This document shows positions 12,401 through 26,000 of a DNA stretch of 64,000 nucleotides, piece after piece. Numbering within the stretch: position 1 is the stretch's first letter; each line of letters begins with the position of its first letter. This stretch comes from Strigops habroptila (Eukaryota > Chordata > Aves > Psittaciformes > Psittacidae), in NCBI RefSeq assembly GCF_004027225.2, contig NC_044296.2, forward strand, positions 3,082,796-3,146,795, given 5' to 3'. The notes under the pieces were generated by a model. That model saw only the letters and a program-made list of their open reading frames with translations. It was not told the origin of the DNA and made no database searches. Position numbers and translations under genes: made by a program.

Positions 12401-15400
12401 CCCTCTTTCTGGTTAATGTCTTCATGGGAATTAACTTTTAAAGTCATTAAACACACTCATGTGTGCCTGTGTGGATTCTAAACACTGCTGTGGCATCATC
12501 CATGTTTCTTTAGGAGATCCTGTTCCCAGGAGCTTCAGCAAGCTTTTCAGAGACTTGGACCCCTTCTCTTCTCCAGAGGTAAAAGGATGATGAAAGGTTG
12601 AAAATATAGACATCATAAATATATCAGAAAGCAAAACCGTGTAGATAAGTTTGTTCATCCCTTCGCCAGTCCCCTCTCCAGTTCTGCCCATGTGATGGGT
12701 TTCCCTTGCGTCCCTGCGGCATTTATTCCACAGTCTAATAGATCTGCCGGTTAGGAAATGTCTTCTGAGGTTTAATGTCAACTTTCCTTTGTTCTAGTTT
12801 ATTTTGTAACACCACGGTCTGGGCTTGAATTGATGGGACTTGGAACTGTGCCTGTTTTCACAGACAAGTGCAGAGCAAAACAGACGAGATGACAAAGAAA
12901 TAGAAGGAAGTAAATGTGAGTTTGCCAGAGGCCTCTGGTTTTGTGTATATTTGCTGGTGTATTGTCAGTAGGAAATCCCTGAAGTCCTTCTCAAGTATTT
13001 GGAGCATTATTCAGCAGGTGCCAGGTATCCTAAATCTTCCCACACTGCACTAAGGCTTGCAGGCAGTTTAAAGAGAAACTTCCATAGGAGACAAGTTTTG
13101 ATGTTATGTCCAGAGGTAAAAAGAGAATGGCTGTCTTGAATATTGGACTACAGGCCATCATTTCAGCATCTTCTGACCTATCTAAGTCCACCCCCAACTT
13201 CAAAAAGAATACAATGCCCCCTAACCTTACACCAGGTGTTTTCTGAACCAATGGAGTAATCAGTAGAAAAGGCAGAGCAGTCGCATGGTGAATTAATCTG
13301 GGCCTATTAACACCAACATTTCACAGGGTCTCCCCTCCTGCCGCCAAACTCCCAGAGCTCCGGGGTGTGCAGAAAAGTACAAGACAAGGAAACAGCAGCC
13401 ATGGCGCGTAACAGCTATTACAGATACCAACAGCAAAACAAGTGCGTCTTACCTGGCTTGCAGATGGTGGGATGTCTTGTCAGGGCTTGGCGACGGCGAT
13501 TTTGAAGAAAGAAAGTTAAAAAGAGGGAAAGTTTTCTTTGGTGAGTGAGAAATACGTCACTTTTGGAAGATGAGAGGGCAATGGGCCACAGCATCCAGTG
13601 CGCTGCCTAGCATTTGCTAACCTCTGTTTGCTGGTTTCTTTGAAATGTGACCTATTTCCTTGCTGCACAGGAAAGGAAAGAAGAGAAAATAAAAGCTGTG
13701 TAGCTCGGAAGGGTGAAAGAGCTCTGAGAGCTTTTCAGTGCCAGGGCATGGGTCTTCTATGGAAGAAAACAAATCTGAGAAAGGTGGTGAAGAGCTGTTA
13801 TTTATTTAAACAGATGTGGTGGGGAAGGCATTGCATGGACAGCAAAGCTCTCTTCTTGCCCATTGAACAAATGTCCATGGGAAAAGGAGCCTTTTTGCAT
13901 GAGCATCTCTGCCATGCCAGGGTGCGTCCCTTGGAAGTCACAAGGTGGCAAGAAGAGTTTAATATCTTTGGATTTTCCACGTCCAGAGGCTACTGAGAAA
14001 GGTCCTCTGAGCAGGACTCCTTTGGAGTTGTGGTTTGTGATGGTCAAGAGCTTGGCTCAGCAACTCAAGAAGCCTCTCCTAGCCTGTGTTTCCTGCCCTG
14101 CCTTCTGCTTAGTTCTTTGTTTTGCTAAAATGGCCATAACACTACCAGCTGGGCTAGGAACCATCCAAAACCAGTCCCACCAAGTGGTGCTTATTTTTGG
14201 CAGGATTTTCAGCTGCTCCTCAGGGGCATGTCTCCCTTTCCAGAAGGGAGAAGCTTCTGTTTTTCATCACCAGCCATGGTAAACAGCTCACTGCCACCTC
14301 ATTGACTTGGAAGAGATGGGTAGAGGGTCGGTGTTCAGGGCCAGCTCTTGATGAATGGGGAGAAGGACTACAGCACTGTGACTTCTGTCTGCTGAATGCA
14401 AAGAGGTGCCCCAGTGAGGTGAATGAAGAATCCCAAAGAGTCTCGTTGTTGCAGGCAGAAGACTCTACTGTAGAAGAAGCTGGGACAAAGGTCTTGTTCT
14501 TGGCAGGTTGAGCATGCTCATGTTCAAGACTGGTTGGAATAAAACCATGTGGTAATAAGATTAGATATGCAAAATGCAAAATGCAAATCAGCATTACTCA
14601 ACTGATTTCATTGCCAAATCCCCCTTGAGGAGCCCTTTGTTTACACCTGGACATGGGGCTGTACACAAGGTTTACTCAGAAATCCATATTAAAGATTTTT
14701 CCAAGGACAAGGTGAGATCCTGAGATAGAAGGGGTGAGTCACTTAGGCAGTTTACAACGATGAAAATGCAGCACCCCAACACACACCCCTTGCAGTGCTA
14801 GCAGAGAGCTCAGTCCTGACCCCTCAGCAAGGCTCATACGCGTCCTTCTCCCAAAATCCCCACAAGGTGATGAATGATGATCTTGCTAAAGGCTTTTTGA
14901 TGGCTGTGCTTTCAAAGCTAGTGGTGCCTCCTTCAATCTGGAGTTACAAGTTTCAGAGATGCCAACCCAATTTTACCTAACACCTCGGACTGAAGCTGAG
15001 TTTTACTGGTGGGCAATTAGTTTGCATGTCTCTGAACTAGTGGCAAACCAAACTCTTTTGGTTACAGCTGGTTTCACTTGCAGGTTCTCAACCTGCAGTG
15101 TTTGGGCTACAAACAAAGCAAAGTGGTTTGTTTGTTACAGCAGTAGCTGAAAGACTGAATGGAGCGTTGTTGTGTTAGGTACTGTACAACCATAAAAAGG
15201 GTTAGTCTGTGGCCAAGTAGCTAGTCCCAACACAGACTTGGGGCCAGGCTGTGATGTAGAGCCAGAGCTGGGAACATTGCCCAGGCCCTGCAGTTTAGAC
15301 ATAGCAAAAGAGAGAATTTTTTATTTTATGCACAAAATGGTTATACAAAATTACCCCATCAGGCCTCAGCATCATTCGTTATGTGTTTTAATGGCACCCG

Positions 15401-18380
15401 GGACAGAGTTTGCAGCCTTTCAAGCCCTAAAATGAGCACTGGCCTTAGTGTTGTGCAAGCTGGTACTGCAGCTGGGCACGCCGGATGTTTTTGATCATTG
15501 CCCAGCACCACTGAGAAGCTACAGAACAAAGTCTGCCTGGAATCGTTGCTCTTTGTGCTTCCTCAGGGCTCAGTGCATCATCCCTGCAAGGTTTGTACCA
15601 GCATGATGCTGATCCTGGACCTCGCAGGACCCGAGCATGCAGCCTCTGCCACGTGTAGCCACAGGAGGGTGCAGTGTCACCAGGCTGCTGAGCAGCAGGA
15701 ACTGGGTGCTGGTGCTGTGCTGAGCACAGGGCTCCCCCCATCCCAGGGGTGAGTGAGGATGCAGGGTAGCCACAGGGACAAGATTTCAAGTGTCTCGTCA
15801 TCTCTTCATCCTAGAAAGAGGAAGCAACTGGTTGGCACTGTTTGATGCTGGCGATGAATTGTAGTGACCATTGGTTGCCTGTTGAAACCCTTTTTTCAGG
15901 CAGAGTCCAATACCCTCTGCCTCTTTTCTATGAGTATCCTATCTCTTTACCTCTCCTCATTTTCGAGGCTCTTGTGCAGGTTTGGGAAGGTGTGCACAGC
16001 TCTGAGGTGGCTCCATCACCCCTTCAGAGACAGGTTGAGACTGGAGTAAGAGCTAGTTTTTGAGCTAGCCTGGTACAAGTATAAGAGGGTCCTCAGACCA
16101 GGACTGGTTTGGGGTACAGGGCTGCAGGGTTGGCCCCAGGCACACAGATTGTGTACCCTAGTATGTCAGGAGTCTCTAACATATTTACCATCCGGGAGGG
16201 AGTGGAGACTATGCACATCAGGGAAAAGCACGTTTGTCTGGAAAGGGAGAGGGACAGATAGCAATGAACTGCTCGCTTCTGAGCAGGGAAGATGGACACC
16301 TGCACCTCAGTCCCTCTTCATTATGTCTTGAGTGTGTTTGGAGACAAGCATCAGCAGACAGAAGCCCCCGGTATGGCTCTGGGCCATGCTTTGAGCAATT
16401 AGTTTTTCCCTGGCCAGAAGCAGCACCATTCAGTTAACCCCCAAATACTTTGTTTAGCTGCTCTTGTATGTATGTGCTTTGGGGGCTCAGACAATGGCCA
16501 GCAGGGCTGGGGGAGGAAGGAAAACGCTCTTTCCACCCAGCCAGGGAATCGGCCAAAAATCCAGCCCAGCAATTCCAGCCCCTTTGAACTCAGTTTTCAA
16601 ATGGAGAGCCAGGCCTTTCCAGTCTGAACGCCTGTAAGGAATAGCGGCCCTCATGCATGTGTTGGGATGCGCCAGCGGATGGGGGCTGTGAACTCTCACC
16701 GTTGACATCTCCTTCTGGGAGCAAAGGATGTTTTCCCTTGTTTTCTCAGGGCTATTATGACAAGCACATCTACCAGTCAATACCAAATACTTTGAGACCA
16801 GCAGAGGCTCAGGAGGTCCCTCCTGGGCATCTCCTGCTCAGGTCACACTGCTGCTCCATCCAAGGAGCAGAGTTCAAAGGGCTTCAATAAGGGTTTACAC
16901 AAATTTATAGAAGAAAAAGAATTATGGCTGTTAAATGCAAAGATACAGCTTCTGGCTTAGGTTCAGCCCTGCACTTAGTCTCTTGATAGCGGTCGATGTA
17001 GGAGGATATACCGCAAAAAGCACCACAGCTTCATGCTTTATTCTTAATCACTTTTCTTAGGCATGCCATGGCCAGCATCGGGGGAGGATGTCGGGCTGGG
17101 ACAAAAAGCCTTTGTGGCTTTTTCTTTCTCCATTCCCGTCTAATGGTCAGATGGTTACAGACCAGTGCTGGGTCAGCCTGGGTGGCATCCAAGACCATTA
17201 CCAAGAGCCCTGGCTGCTCAGGCCTGCCCAAGAGTTGGATCTTGTGGATTTGGCAATGTACTGACCTAGAAGGGCCAGGGCAGGACACAGAATCTGGAGG
17301 AGCTGCTAGTCCTGCAGACGTGGCACCCGCACCACAGGGCTGCAAACCCCCTACCCGCCTCACAGAGCCCCTCCTTGCCATCTGCTCCTGGGCAGGGGGG
17401 TCTCATGGTCAAGGAACTTGGTCTAAGACTTAGCTTACCTCTTCCCCCAGGAACTTTTCACTTCCTTAGTCTTCATTCAGATCTTTTAAAAGGTTCCTCG
17501 AATGTGGTTTTGGGGTCCTTCTGTCCCCAGAGATGGGCTCAGGCTGGAGGACCACTGCCTGGTCCTGCCATCCTTTCCCTGTGTCCTTCCCCAAGGCTCC
17601 TCTCTGTATCCAGGGAAAAGTTGAGCAGTGCTTGGCAATGTGAAAGGGCCTGGTTTTATAATATTTGCTGAATTTCCAGGTAATTCTCTCTTTAGCAAGG
17701 CCTACATATTCAGCTTTCTAATCTCAAAAGACGGCTTTAAAGGGAAGAAGGAAATGAGCTCTTGCCCTTTATGGTTGCTTATTGTTTTATGTGTCCTGAG
17801 AGGGCTTTGTTTTGAAACAAGCAGCATTTTAGTGTATTTGCAATGGTTATTCTTTACTTTAGAAATGTATTGTCCTCTGTGGGACACTCCATGGTGGCAG
17901 CAGAACACGAGAAATTACGGCAGCACCAGAGCCAGCAGGGCAAAAATGATGTAACTGGGGAGGGAAGGGACTTCTTAAAACATGAGCAAGTTCCTGAGGG
18001 CTTTTTTAAACTTAAAGCCAATACATAACACCACTAGAGAGCACAGAGGCCTTTGGTAAGGCCATTTCACCAGACAGGCACTGGTGTTTTAAAAGCAGTT
18101 TGAAAGCTAAGGTTAAAATGAAGGATGGGAGTTGTTGGAGGGGGGGAACACCCAAATCCTGGCTTGCTTTATGTGCTTTGTGTGCTGTGTGCCACCGTCA
18201 AAGTGACCTCTTTGCCTTATCACTTTCATACTGGGGTGTTGGATTGGCCTGTGAGCTGGGGAAGATCACTGCCTGCTCCTTTGGAGAAAGACTAAGCCGA
18301 TTAGTTTTATACTGTTGCAGGCAAGACCTGCCTTCTGCACTGATGTCAGCAGCCAGGGCGGGACTTTTACAGCCCTCTAG
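9477..18380. other. Unique non-coding flank
   Basis: No exon is supported by family similarity. It includes an ancient CR1 remnant (about 12690-12800, minus) and an exon-like stretch with a short Kozak-started frame (13401-13505) followed by a consensus-like donor at 13541. AATAAA at 9591-9596 follows a CR1 tail and is not taken as a gene end. Confidence 0.5.
12690..12800 (-). mobile_element. Ancient CR1 fragment, minus strand
   Basis: Reverse-complemented, it reads cattaaacctcagaagacat, ttcctaaccg, then ctgtggaataaatgcc and gcagggacgcaaggg, a decayed form of the CR1 stretch 'aacttcctaac...ctgtggaa...'. Limits are approximate. Confidence 0.5.
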
Positions 18381-18388
18381 CTTTGGGG

Positions 18389-18476
18389 AATTTTTTTTTC
18401 CTTTTTTTTTTTTTTTTGGATAATCCTGGCAAAATTCCTGAGCAAAGTTTTTTTCCTTTTTTTTTTTTTTTTTTTA
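18389..18476. repeat. Two long poly-T tracts
   Basis: T runs at about 18391-18417 and 18449-18475 flank a short unique spacer. They could be the tails of old minus-strand retroposons or simple low-complexity growth. No retroposon body is recognisable next to them. Confidence 0.8.
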
Positions 18477-18479
18477 ATA

Positions 18480-18773
18480 TGAGCAGCCCCTCTCCATGCT
18501 GCCTCCGAGCTGCTCTCTTATTACTGCTCACTTCCTGAAAGGAGACTTCTTAGCAAAGGCTTTAGCTCCAGCGCTGCCTGGGTCTGACAGAAGAAGGTTA
18601 TTGAGGAAGGCGACATAAACCCTCAGCCTGGAAACTTTCTGACACGCGCAGGACTGAGGGGGAGAGAGAAGCTTTTGGCTGCTGCTGGGAAAAAGAAGAA
18701 GAAGAAGAAGAAGAAAAAAGCTCAAAGAATTAAAAGGGGAAAAAGAAGAAAGAAGGGAAAACACTAGAAAAGG
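18480..18773 (+). other. Exon-like stretch with GAA repeat, candidate non-coding exon
   Basis: After the poly-T block comes a stretch resembling a 5' UTR: tttaatat just before it, purine-rich with a (GAA)n run at about 18691-18716, and ending CTAGAAAAG|gtaaaa, a moderate donor. There is no coding frame of note. Whether it is transcribed cannot be told from sequence. Confidence 0.25.
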
Positions 18774-21700
18774 TAAAACACACTTTAAAATAATTCTTTC
18801 CAGAGAAGCCTCTTTGAGGTTGGAGTGGGGTGGTCTGGGGTGGAGGGAACGCGAATGTTCTTTGAAATCAGAACCGTCTCCCTGGAGAAGGAATGAGCCC
18901 GAAGAGCATTGCACGCTGGAAAAACATTTATGAGAATGAAAACCATGTTCACCCTTCTCCAACATTCAGAGTTTCCATAAAAATGCAGGGTTGTGTTTCA
19001 AAGTGTCTGCAGGCAGCAGGAGTCAGGCATCTGCACTCGCGGCTCCCTCGCCTCCCCCTGTCCCCACACCACTCCGCTTTCTTTATTGCGTTAAGCCATC
19101 CGATCATGTTTGCTGCTCTAAAATACAATTCTCTATTCCAGAGCTGCCGTGGGCAAAGCTCTCAATTACAGAAAGCAAAAGCTATAATCCCTGTGGCAGA
19201 ATTAGACGTTCCTTGCTGTCTTCATTCCCGAGAATAAACACATCCTGCGCTCCCTCTTTTGCTGTCTCTCTCCATCTTCAGGAGCTGCCAATGCCTCTTC
19301 CCCTCCTGTACAATGTGGTCAGAGGATTATAAACTGTCTGCCCTGAAAAAGTTGCAATGTCATTTACTTTGTGGGCATCACCAGGCATTTGGCCCTGTTG
19401 CACTACTCATGTATTTCTTTGCTTTGATTATGTTTTAAAGGGTTTCTTTCTTTTTTTCAAAAGATCAATCCCTCAGAACATGTTATTTTAAACATCAAAG
19501 TAAATATTAGTGATGGTGAAATGCCAGAAGATTATCTCATTAGAGCTGAAGGAGCTGTGCTATAAATAGAAAGGAGTTTATAATATAACCTTGGCAAATA
19601 GCTTCCAGAGGGGAAAAATCAACCAAGGGGGAAGCGTTGGGCCACGCTGGTCAGAGCCGCACTCCGGGGCAGGTACCTGGGGACATATCTGGTCAAGCAT
19701 ATGCAGGGATGTAACCTCGGGGTGGGGGGGGAGGAGGTTGTTTTCTTGTTTCAGTGCATGCCAAGACCCATATTGGCTGGAGATAGCCACACCAGAGATC
19801 TGTTTCTTATTGTGGTCGTTAATGTTGCTGTTAGCAGAGCTCACGTGGTGACAGCGTGCAATCTAGTGCATGATGGCTGAGAGCAGGAAGATATTTGAAG
19901 TCTTTGTTTATTTCTGGTCCCCCCTGTGCTATGGATGGTAGAAGGGGAAACGCTCTGTCAGGTGCCCAGGTAATTCCCCAGCCAGGGCAGGGGTGATCCC
20001 TCTGCTTTGCTTGCCAGAGCCTTGCCTGGACTAGCCTGAAATGCCTTCGTCAGTGAGGCTTCCTCCAGTTCTTGGGAGGTTGTTCCAGTGTCACAGAGTT
20101 TCTCCATATATGGAACACGCCGAGTGCTCCAGTTGCTCCATCCTCAGCTTCCCGTTGTTCCTGCTTCACCCCACGGCAGCTCCCTCTCCTTCCCTTCTCC
20201 TCCTTAGATCCATAAACCCTCCAGCGCTCATTGGTGCGTCTCCAGTTGCATTCCCGAAGCAGCTGCCTGTTGGGTGGAATGGGAAAGGTCCTGTCATCTC
20301 CTGTAAATCATGCTTTTCCCAGATAAGACTCAGGGGCTGAACTGTTTCATTTGGCAGAGGAAGACCCCGATAAGCTGCGACTGAGCGAGCAGTTGATGGG
20401 GTATGAAGTGGAGCCCTAAGGGAAGGTATTGCCTGCTCAACATAAACAGTGCGTGCTCCTCCTGCGAGAGGCCTTTTGAACACCAACATGCAAACCTGTA
20501 CCGTGAGAGGCTCTATTATCACTGATGGCTCAAGGCCACCCAGAGACTGTTACGGGGAGGAGTAAGTGTGCTTATCATCACATGAAGCCCTGGTCCAGAG
20601 ACAGCATGGGCTCAGCTGCCCAGAGGAGCAGCTCCACGGAGGGCTTTTCAGCACAGGTTGCATCAGGCCCACCTAGGGGATGATTCTGTTCAAGCACTTA
20701 TCTAAAGCTTATCTGAAACCCCCAACTCCAAAAACCACTTTTCTTGCCAAGTTTCCAGCAATTAGTTCATTCTAAGCCAGAAACACCGCAGGATGTGTTT
20801 GTCACGTCCTGTCCTGCCTAGATCTCAAGTTAACACAAATGAACTTAAAACAAACAGAATTTGGACCAAATTTGTCAAAGTTTCAGAAGCAATTCACTAG
20901 TGATTTGGATGAGGTCAGCTCAGATGTGCTAAAGACATGCAAGTCAAAAAGGTCTTCGCTTGACCCCACCACCATAGGAAATGTTTGCAGGGCGAGTGGT
21001 TACAAACATTTCCTGGGAATCTGCAAGCAGGTCGGATCTCATGCAGTGATTGGGGAGTGCGAAACATGGAAAACCACCAGCCTGGACACAGACTCATTTT
21101 TCAACACAGAAGGAGGTTTTAAAGGGACACCATGAAAGCAAATTTTCCCATCTTGGTTACTGCAAGTGCCTTCAACTAAGTCTGCAACCAATTCAAGAAT
21201 TGGGAGATTCACCACTCGGAAACTCTGCCAAAATATTTTAGCTCCATCTGACTTCAGTGGAGTAATGTCAGAGGCACGTGTTGAGTGCAGGGTCTCCACC
21301 CGGTTGCTCCATTGCTGCTACTGTCTACCTTCTGCATTCTCCCAGGCTGGGAAAAGAATGCTTGGGGTATGCCATGTCTGACTGTTCAGCGTCTTTACGT
21401 ATCTGGTTTTCATCCCAACCCACTGTTATTGCTATCGTTTCCTACTCTTCCATCGTAGCTTAATTTTTAAAGGGAAAATGCGTTAAACTGAATCTATTCC
21501 TGTGCAGTTCTGCAAATCCTTCTGAATTCCAACATTCATAAATGTTGGTTCCAGCTGAGCTGAACTTCCGGGTGAAATCCCGGACTCCTGCTGTGGATTT
21601 GTGCCACTGACCTTAACAGGACCAAGACTTTACCCCAAAGTGGCTTCGGTCAAAACCAGAGTGCAAAAGATGAGTTCAGTCCTGTCGGGGTTAGCGGCTC

Positions 21701-24700
21701 CTCATTCCCTGGCCATGGATGAAGGCAGCTCCTCCATGGCCGGGCACAAAGAAATGTACTCGGTGGCCTTTAGGCTGCAGCTTCCTTATTGGGAAGCCAC
21801 ACGTGCTGTTTCACCCTGCCATACCCCAACAAATCCAAACCAGCTGGGCCATATGTTTCCTTGAACAGAGAACCTGCAGGGAGGGGAAAAGGGCCCATAA
21901 ACGCTCCGCACAGCAGATCTCTCGGAGCTCACTTAAGGGAGCCGGAGCGTGGATGATCTGCAGATCTGTGAGGGCAGGAGGGAGCCCACAGCCTGATGGC
22001 ATCTGCAAGACTTCATCCCGCTGCAGAGCTCGCCTGGCACTTTCCTCTGGGGTAAAATGTGTTGGGGTCTGTGGGTGCTCACACTGCCTTGCATGATGGG
22101 TGCCCCAGGGTGGTTGCATGGGAGGGGCCCCATGCTCTTGCACAGGCTTCCTGCTTGGCTGTCACCAAATCACTTCTCTGCTTGCCTTGGTTTTGCCCTG
22201 TTGTGAAAAAGAGCCAGGAGCACTCACCTGCTTGCAGGGAGATGCTGAAGGGAGGTGAGGCTGTGGGGATGGCGACAGAAGCTAAGGCTGGGTTTGTGTT
22301 TTCATGCTCTCAGTGCCCTGGGAGGCTGGGTGCCTCCTGCACCTCTGCAGAGGGGAGTCCTGGTCCCGAGGTGCTGGAAGCACACAGCCAAGCAGGCAGC
22401 CAAGCAGGCAGAGCAGATCAGGATGAGCCAGCCCTCTGGCCAGCCAGGGTTCCTCTCCCTTTCTCTGTGTCACCATGATGCAGCCACTTCTCTGAAAAGA
22501 CATGTTTCTGATTTCCTGGAAGGACAGCGTGGTCCAAACTGACTTTGCTGCTGTAGGGTCCCGCTCACAGCTCACTGTGTTTCTTTCAAGCCACTTCTGT
22601 GTGTGAGCCCCTGAATTGTCTGGGGTTTGGGATCCAAACCTGATCTCATGTCAAAGTTAATGCTGTTCTGAGAGTGGGGTGGGACCAGAGGTCCCCTTGA
22701 GTCCCTTCCATCCTCAGTTATACTTTGATTCAGCCTGGCAGGACCAAATCAGCAATGGGCGCTGGAGACAGGCAATGCTGCAGATCCCATCCCCTTTGCA
22801 GGTCTGTGCTGTTGCTGAGTGCAGCATTAGACACTGCTGTGCTTGGGGATGCTGTGCTGTGGTGGTGCTAGAAGGAGCTGCTGATCTCTGTGCTCACTGC
22901 AGGCCTCATGGTGCTTCTCAGAGCCCTTCTGGGTAACAGGAGTCACCTCAGATGCTCTTCCTGTGAGGATCAGTTGGGCTTTCTTACCTCTCCAGCTTCA
23001 GCATAAGACACTGTGCTGTACCATGGATGCAGGTGGTGTGGCAGCCGATGAGGGGGGCTTTGGTGGGGCTCTGCTCTCCAGCATAGCACTTCCAGTCTGA
23101 TGATCAGACACATCTTTGTCGGCAGGTCCCAGCACAGGTACAGCACTACAGATGTATGGGGTATGGCCCTGCCCTGAGGCCAGGTTGAGGAAGGAGTCAA
23201 ATTTAGGGTGCCATGCTTGGTGTGTGAGCTATGACAGGTCTTTGTAAGCTGTTAACTGCGTAAAATGTGCCACTGCCTGAACTGGAACAAAAACCACATC
23301 TCTTTATCAGACCAGATCCCTCCTGGAGAATGCTGGTGGTGGTTCTGCAGGTGAGTGGAGCTCAGTGCTGGCACAGGAGGGTGTTTGTCTTTATGCAGCC
23401 CCAGGGCTGGGCGCCTTGTGTTGCTGTGTTGTGTAAGCACAAAGACTGCTGGAGGGCTGGTGCTGGAGCCAGCTCCCCCGGGATTCAGATGGCTGCGCCT
23501 GCTTCCCGCCTGCTCCGAGGTGTGAGATGTGGGTGCTCCTGGCCTTTCCCAGAGCCTGGGGCAGTTTCCTGGCATCCAGAGCACAGCAGAGCAGTGGGGC
23601 TTGCTCCATGCTGGTGCAGGGGCAGCAGTGGGAGCACAGGGAGGGAGTTGCTTGTGCAAAGGCTCAGGAGATCTGGATTCTCTCCTGGCTACACTGAACC
23701 CGGCAGAGAGAAGGGGTGGTTTTATGAAACCAGAAGGCAGTCACGCAGACATGGAATATATATTCCAGATATAAAACCAGCCTTTGTGCATGGCATATCC
23801 ACAGGTATCAGTGGTGTGTGGTGGCATTCAGAGGGCTTGTGGGTAGCGAACATAGGTGTGCTACAGGTAGTGTGTATCCTCGTACAGATAACCTGTATCC
23901 TCACACAAATAGCATGTATCCTCATACAGATAGCGTGTATCACGTGCACAGCCACACACAAACAGCTGCAGCTGTGATCTGCATGCGTGTGGGTGACATG
24001 TGCACAGTTCCATGTACGGTGCATGCGTGTGGTTGGCGGGGCACTGTATGGTAGGCGAGATGCGCTTTCTGTTAATGACTGCTCAGTTGTCTTTTTAACT
24101 CTGCTCGTTTGTGCGTGGCTGGAGCCAGCAAGGAGCATGGTGGCAGGGGGCCAGCAAGTCTGGGTCACGTGGAGTGGCTCCAAACTATTGCATAAGTCCT
24201 GTCTGAAAGTGGACCTGCTTGGTGGAGTCATCTCCTTAAAGTAAAAGAAGTCCGAGGCTGGGAACATTGGGTTCTCAGTAGCCACCTTCCATCTGGCTGA
24301 AGCTGGCTGGTCCAGCAGCTAGATTTGGGCTCAGCCCTGGGGCTTGCACTGCCCTGTGCAGAACATCCCTCCCTTATGATAAGATGAGCTGGCACTTCTC
24401 TCAGGCTTTCCTGTTGAGGACCTCCAAGCATTTTACCACACTTGGAGAAATGCAGTGACCCCAGCTTTCCAGATAGGGCCAGATCCTTATGTAACGGAGA
24501 GATAGGATTTCCAGAAAGCAAAGCAGTCAGAGGTCAGTGCTCCCAGCTCTCCATTCGCATGCCCTCCCTTTGTTGCTTTTGCCCCTTTCGCTGGTGAAAT
24601 GAAAGATCCCACTGGATTTTGGGGAGGAGCAAGGGGGTAATTCAGTCCTTTCCTCACTAAGATTGCACTGAATAGACTTGACTGTAAAACAATTCTCGTG

Positions 24701-26000
24701 TTTTAAAAAGAAAAGCTACTCCCACACAGTACTGGAGTGAGCCCAAACCCCTGGGAAGCTTTGCTTGTACAAAGGGATGGAGGGTGTGCCCGGCTGCAGC
24801 CCAGCAGGGCCCATGTGGAGTGCTGCAGCGAGCCTGGAACACGGAGCCAGGGGTCCAAAGGCAGCGAGGGTGTTCCCTGCTCACCCCCGGGCACCAGGGT
24901 GCTGGCAGGGGGATGGAGACCCAGGACCAGATCCCTCGCCTCTAGGGTTCAGACTGGCAGCATCAGTCTGGATTTCCCACGTTGCCTTTGGTTAGGGTTG
25001 GGTCTTATTTTAACAGTGCAAAAGCTGCATCTGTCCTCCAGGCAAACTCTAAGTTTGACCCTGGAGTCGCTGGAATGGGTGTCTGTAAAGAACTGCACTT
25101 GAGGTGAGATGAAACAGCTCTTACAAGAGAGGAGCTGCAGCGAGTGTTATAGGTCCCCTCGCAACGCATGAGAAAGGAAAAGGCAAAAGCCCTTGTCTGT
25201 ACTCCAGCATGGGCTTGATAACAGGAGCAACCAGAGGGATGGCGAGAGGATCCTAAAGGGTTGCTGTAGAGCAGTGTAGGCAGGAACCATCCCATGGCTG
25301 GAGGCTGCTGTTTTCTGGTGAACAGTGATAACTACGTGTTTCTAATTCTTTGCTTGCTGTGCCCCCAGAGAGGCCAGGCTTGGAGCAGCAAAGCAGACTC
25401 GGTTCAAGCTCTTGTTTTCAGTTCTGCAGACCTGTGACTTTAACCCATTTTTTGCATGCTGCAACCAATGCTCCTCGCAGCGAGCTGCTGGTGAGTTAAT
25501 GCTGATTTGTCAGGGTTTAACCCTTAATGCTACTCTAGAGCTGAGAAATGACTTCCCAGTGGAAGTCCTGTCATGCTGGCAGGATGGCTGCAAAGAGACT
25601 TCTGCCATCTGCAACTCAGCATGTTTTCAGCTTAGCAGTCCAGCAAAATACTTTGTTAGGAATATCAGGACAGGCTCTTGCTGAAAGGTCTTGGGAAGCA
25701 GGAGGTGCAGCGTGGCGGGGGGAGCAGCACTGTTTACTCTGTCCTCAGGAACATGCAGGAACCTGCCAGCAGCCAGGGTGGTGACTGCGCAGGAATGGAA
25801 CACCCGTCACCCCAGCCCATCACTGCAGGGGAACGCAGTGGGCCAGCACCCCTAGGCTGCACTGGGAATGCAGCACCTGCAGGGAGAGACCTGCCTGTTG
25901 CCCTTCCCCAGGGTGCACAGAGTCGAGGTGGTGAGAAGGAGGGATGTAGAAATGGTGAGAAGTGATTTGGGAGAAGTTTCAAGGGAAGGAGGCCAGCATG
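18774..26000. other. Unique non-coding flank
   Basis: Several open frames occur on both strands (for example 23267-23977), but they are repetitive or compositionally biased and show no domain. It contains the 21-bp tandem repeat at 23873-23941 and a small 12-bp duplication near 22385-22410. Confidence 0.5.
23873..23941. repeat. Three tandem 21-bp units
   Basis: Three units of exactly 21 bp start tgtatcctc at 23873, 23894 and 23915 and differ at a few positions. A fourth begins (tgtatc at 23936) and decays. The period is a multiple of three, which makes an artificial repeated peptide in one frame. Confidence 0.9.

Noticed and set aside
20839..21135. 98-codon frame starting MNLKQTEFGPNLSKF
   Set aside because: The first third looks protein-like but the rest does not. 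No splice context or recognisable domain.
23267..23977. 236-codon open frame, the second longest in the window
   Set aside because: Its 3' part is the 21-bp tandem repeat and the rest lacks any motif; it starts from GC-rich chance sequence.
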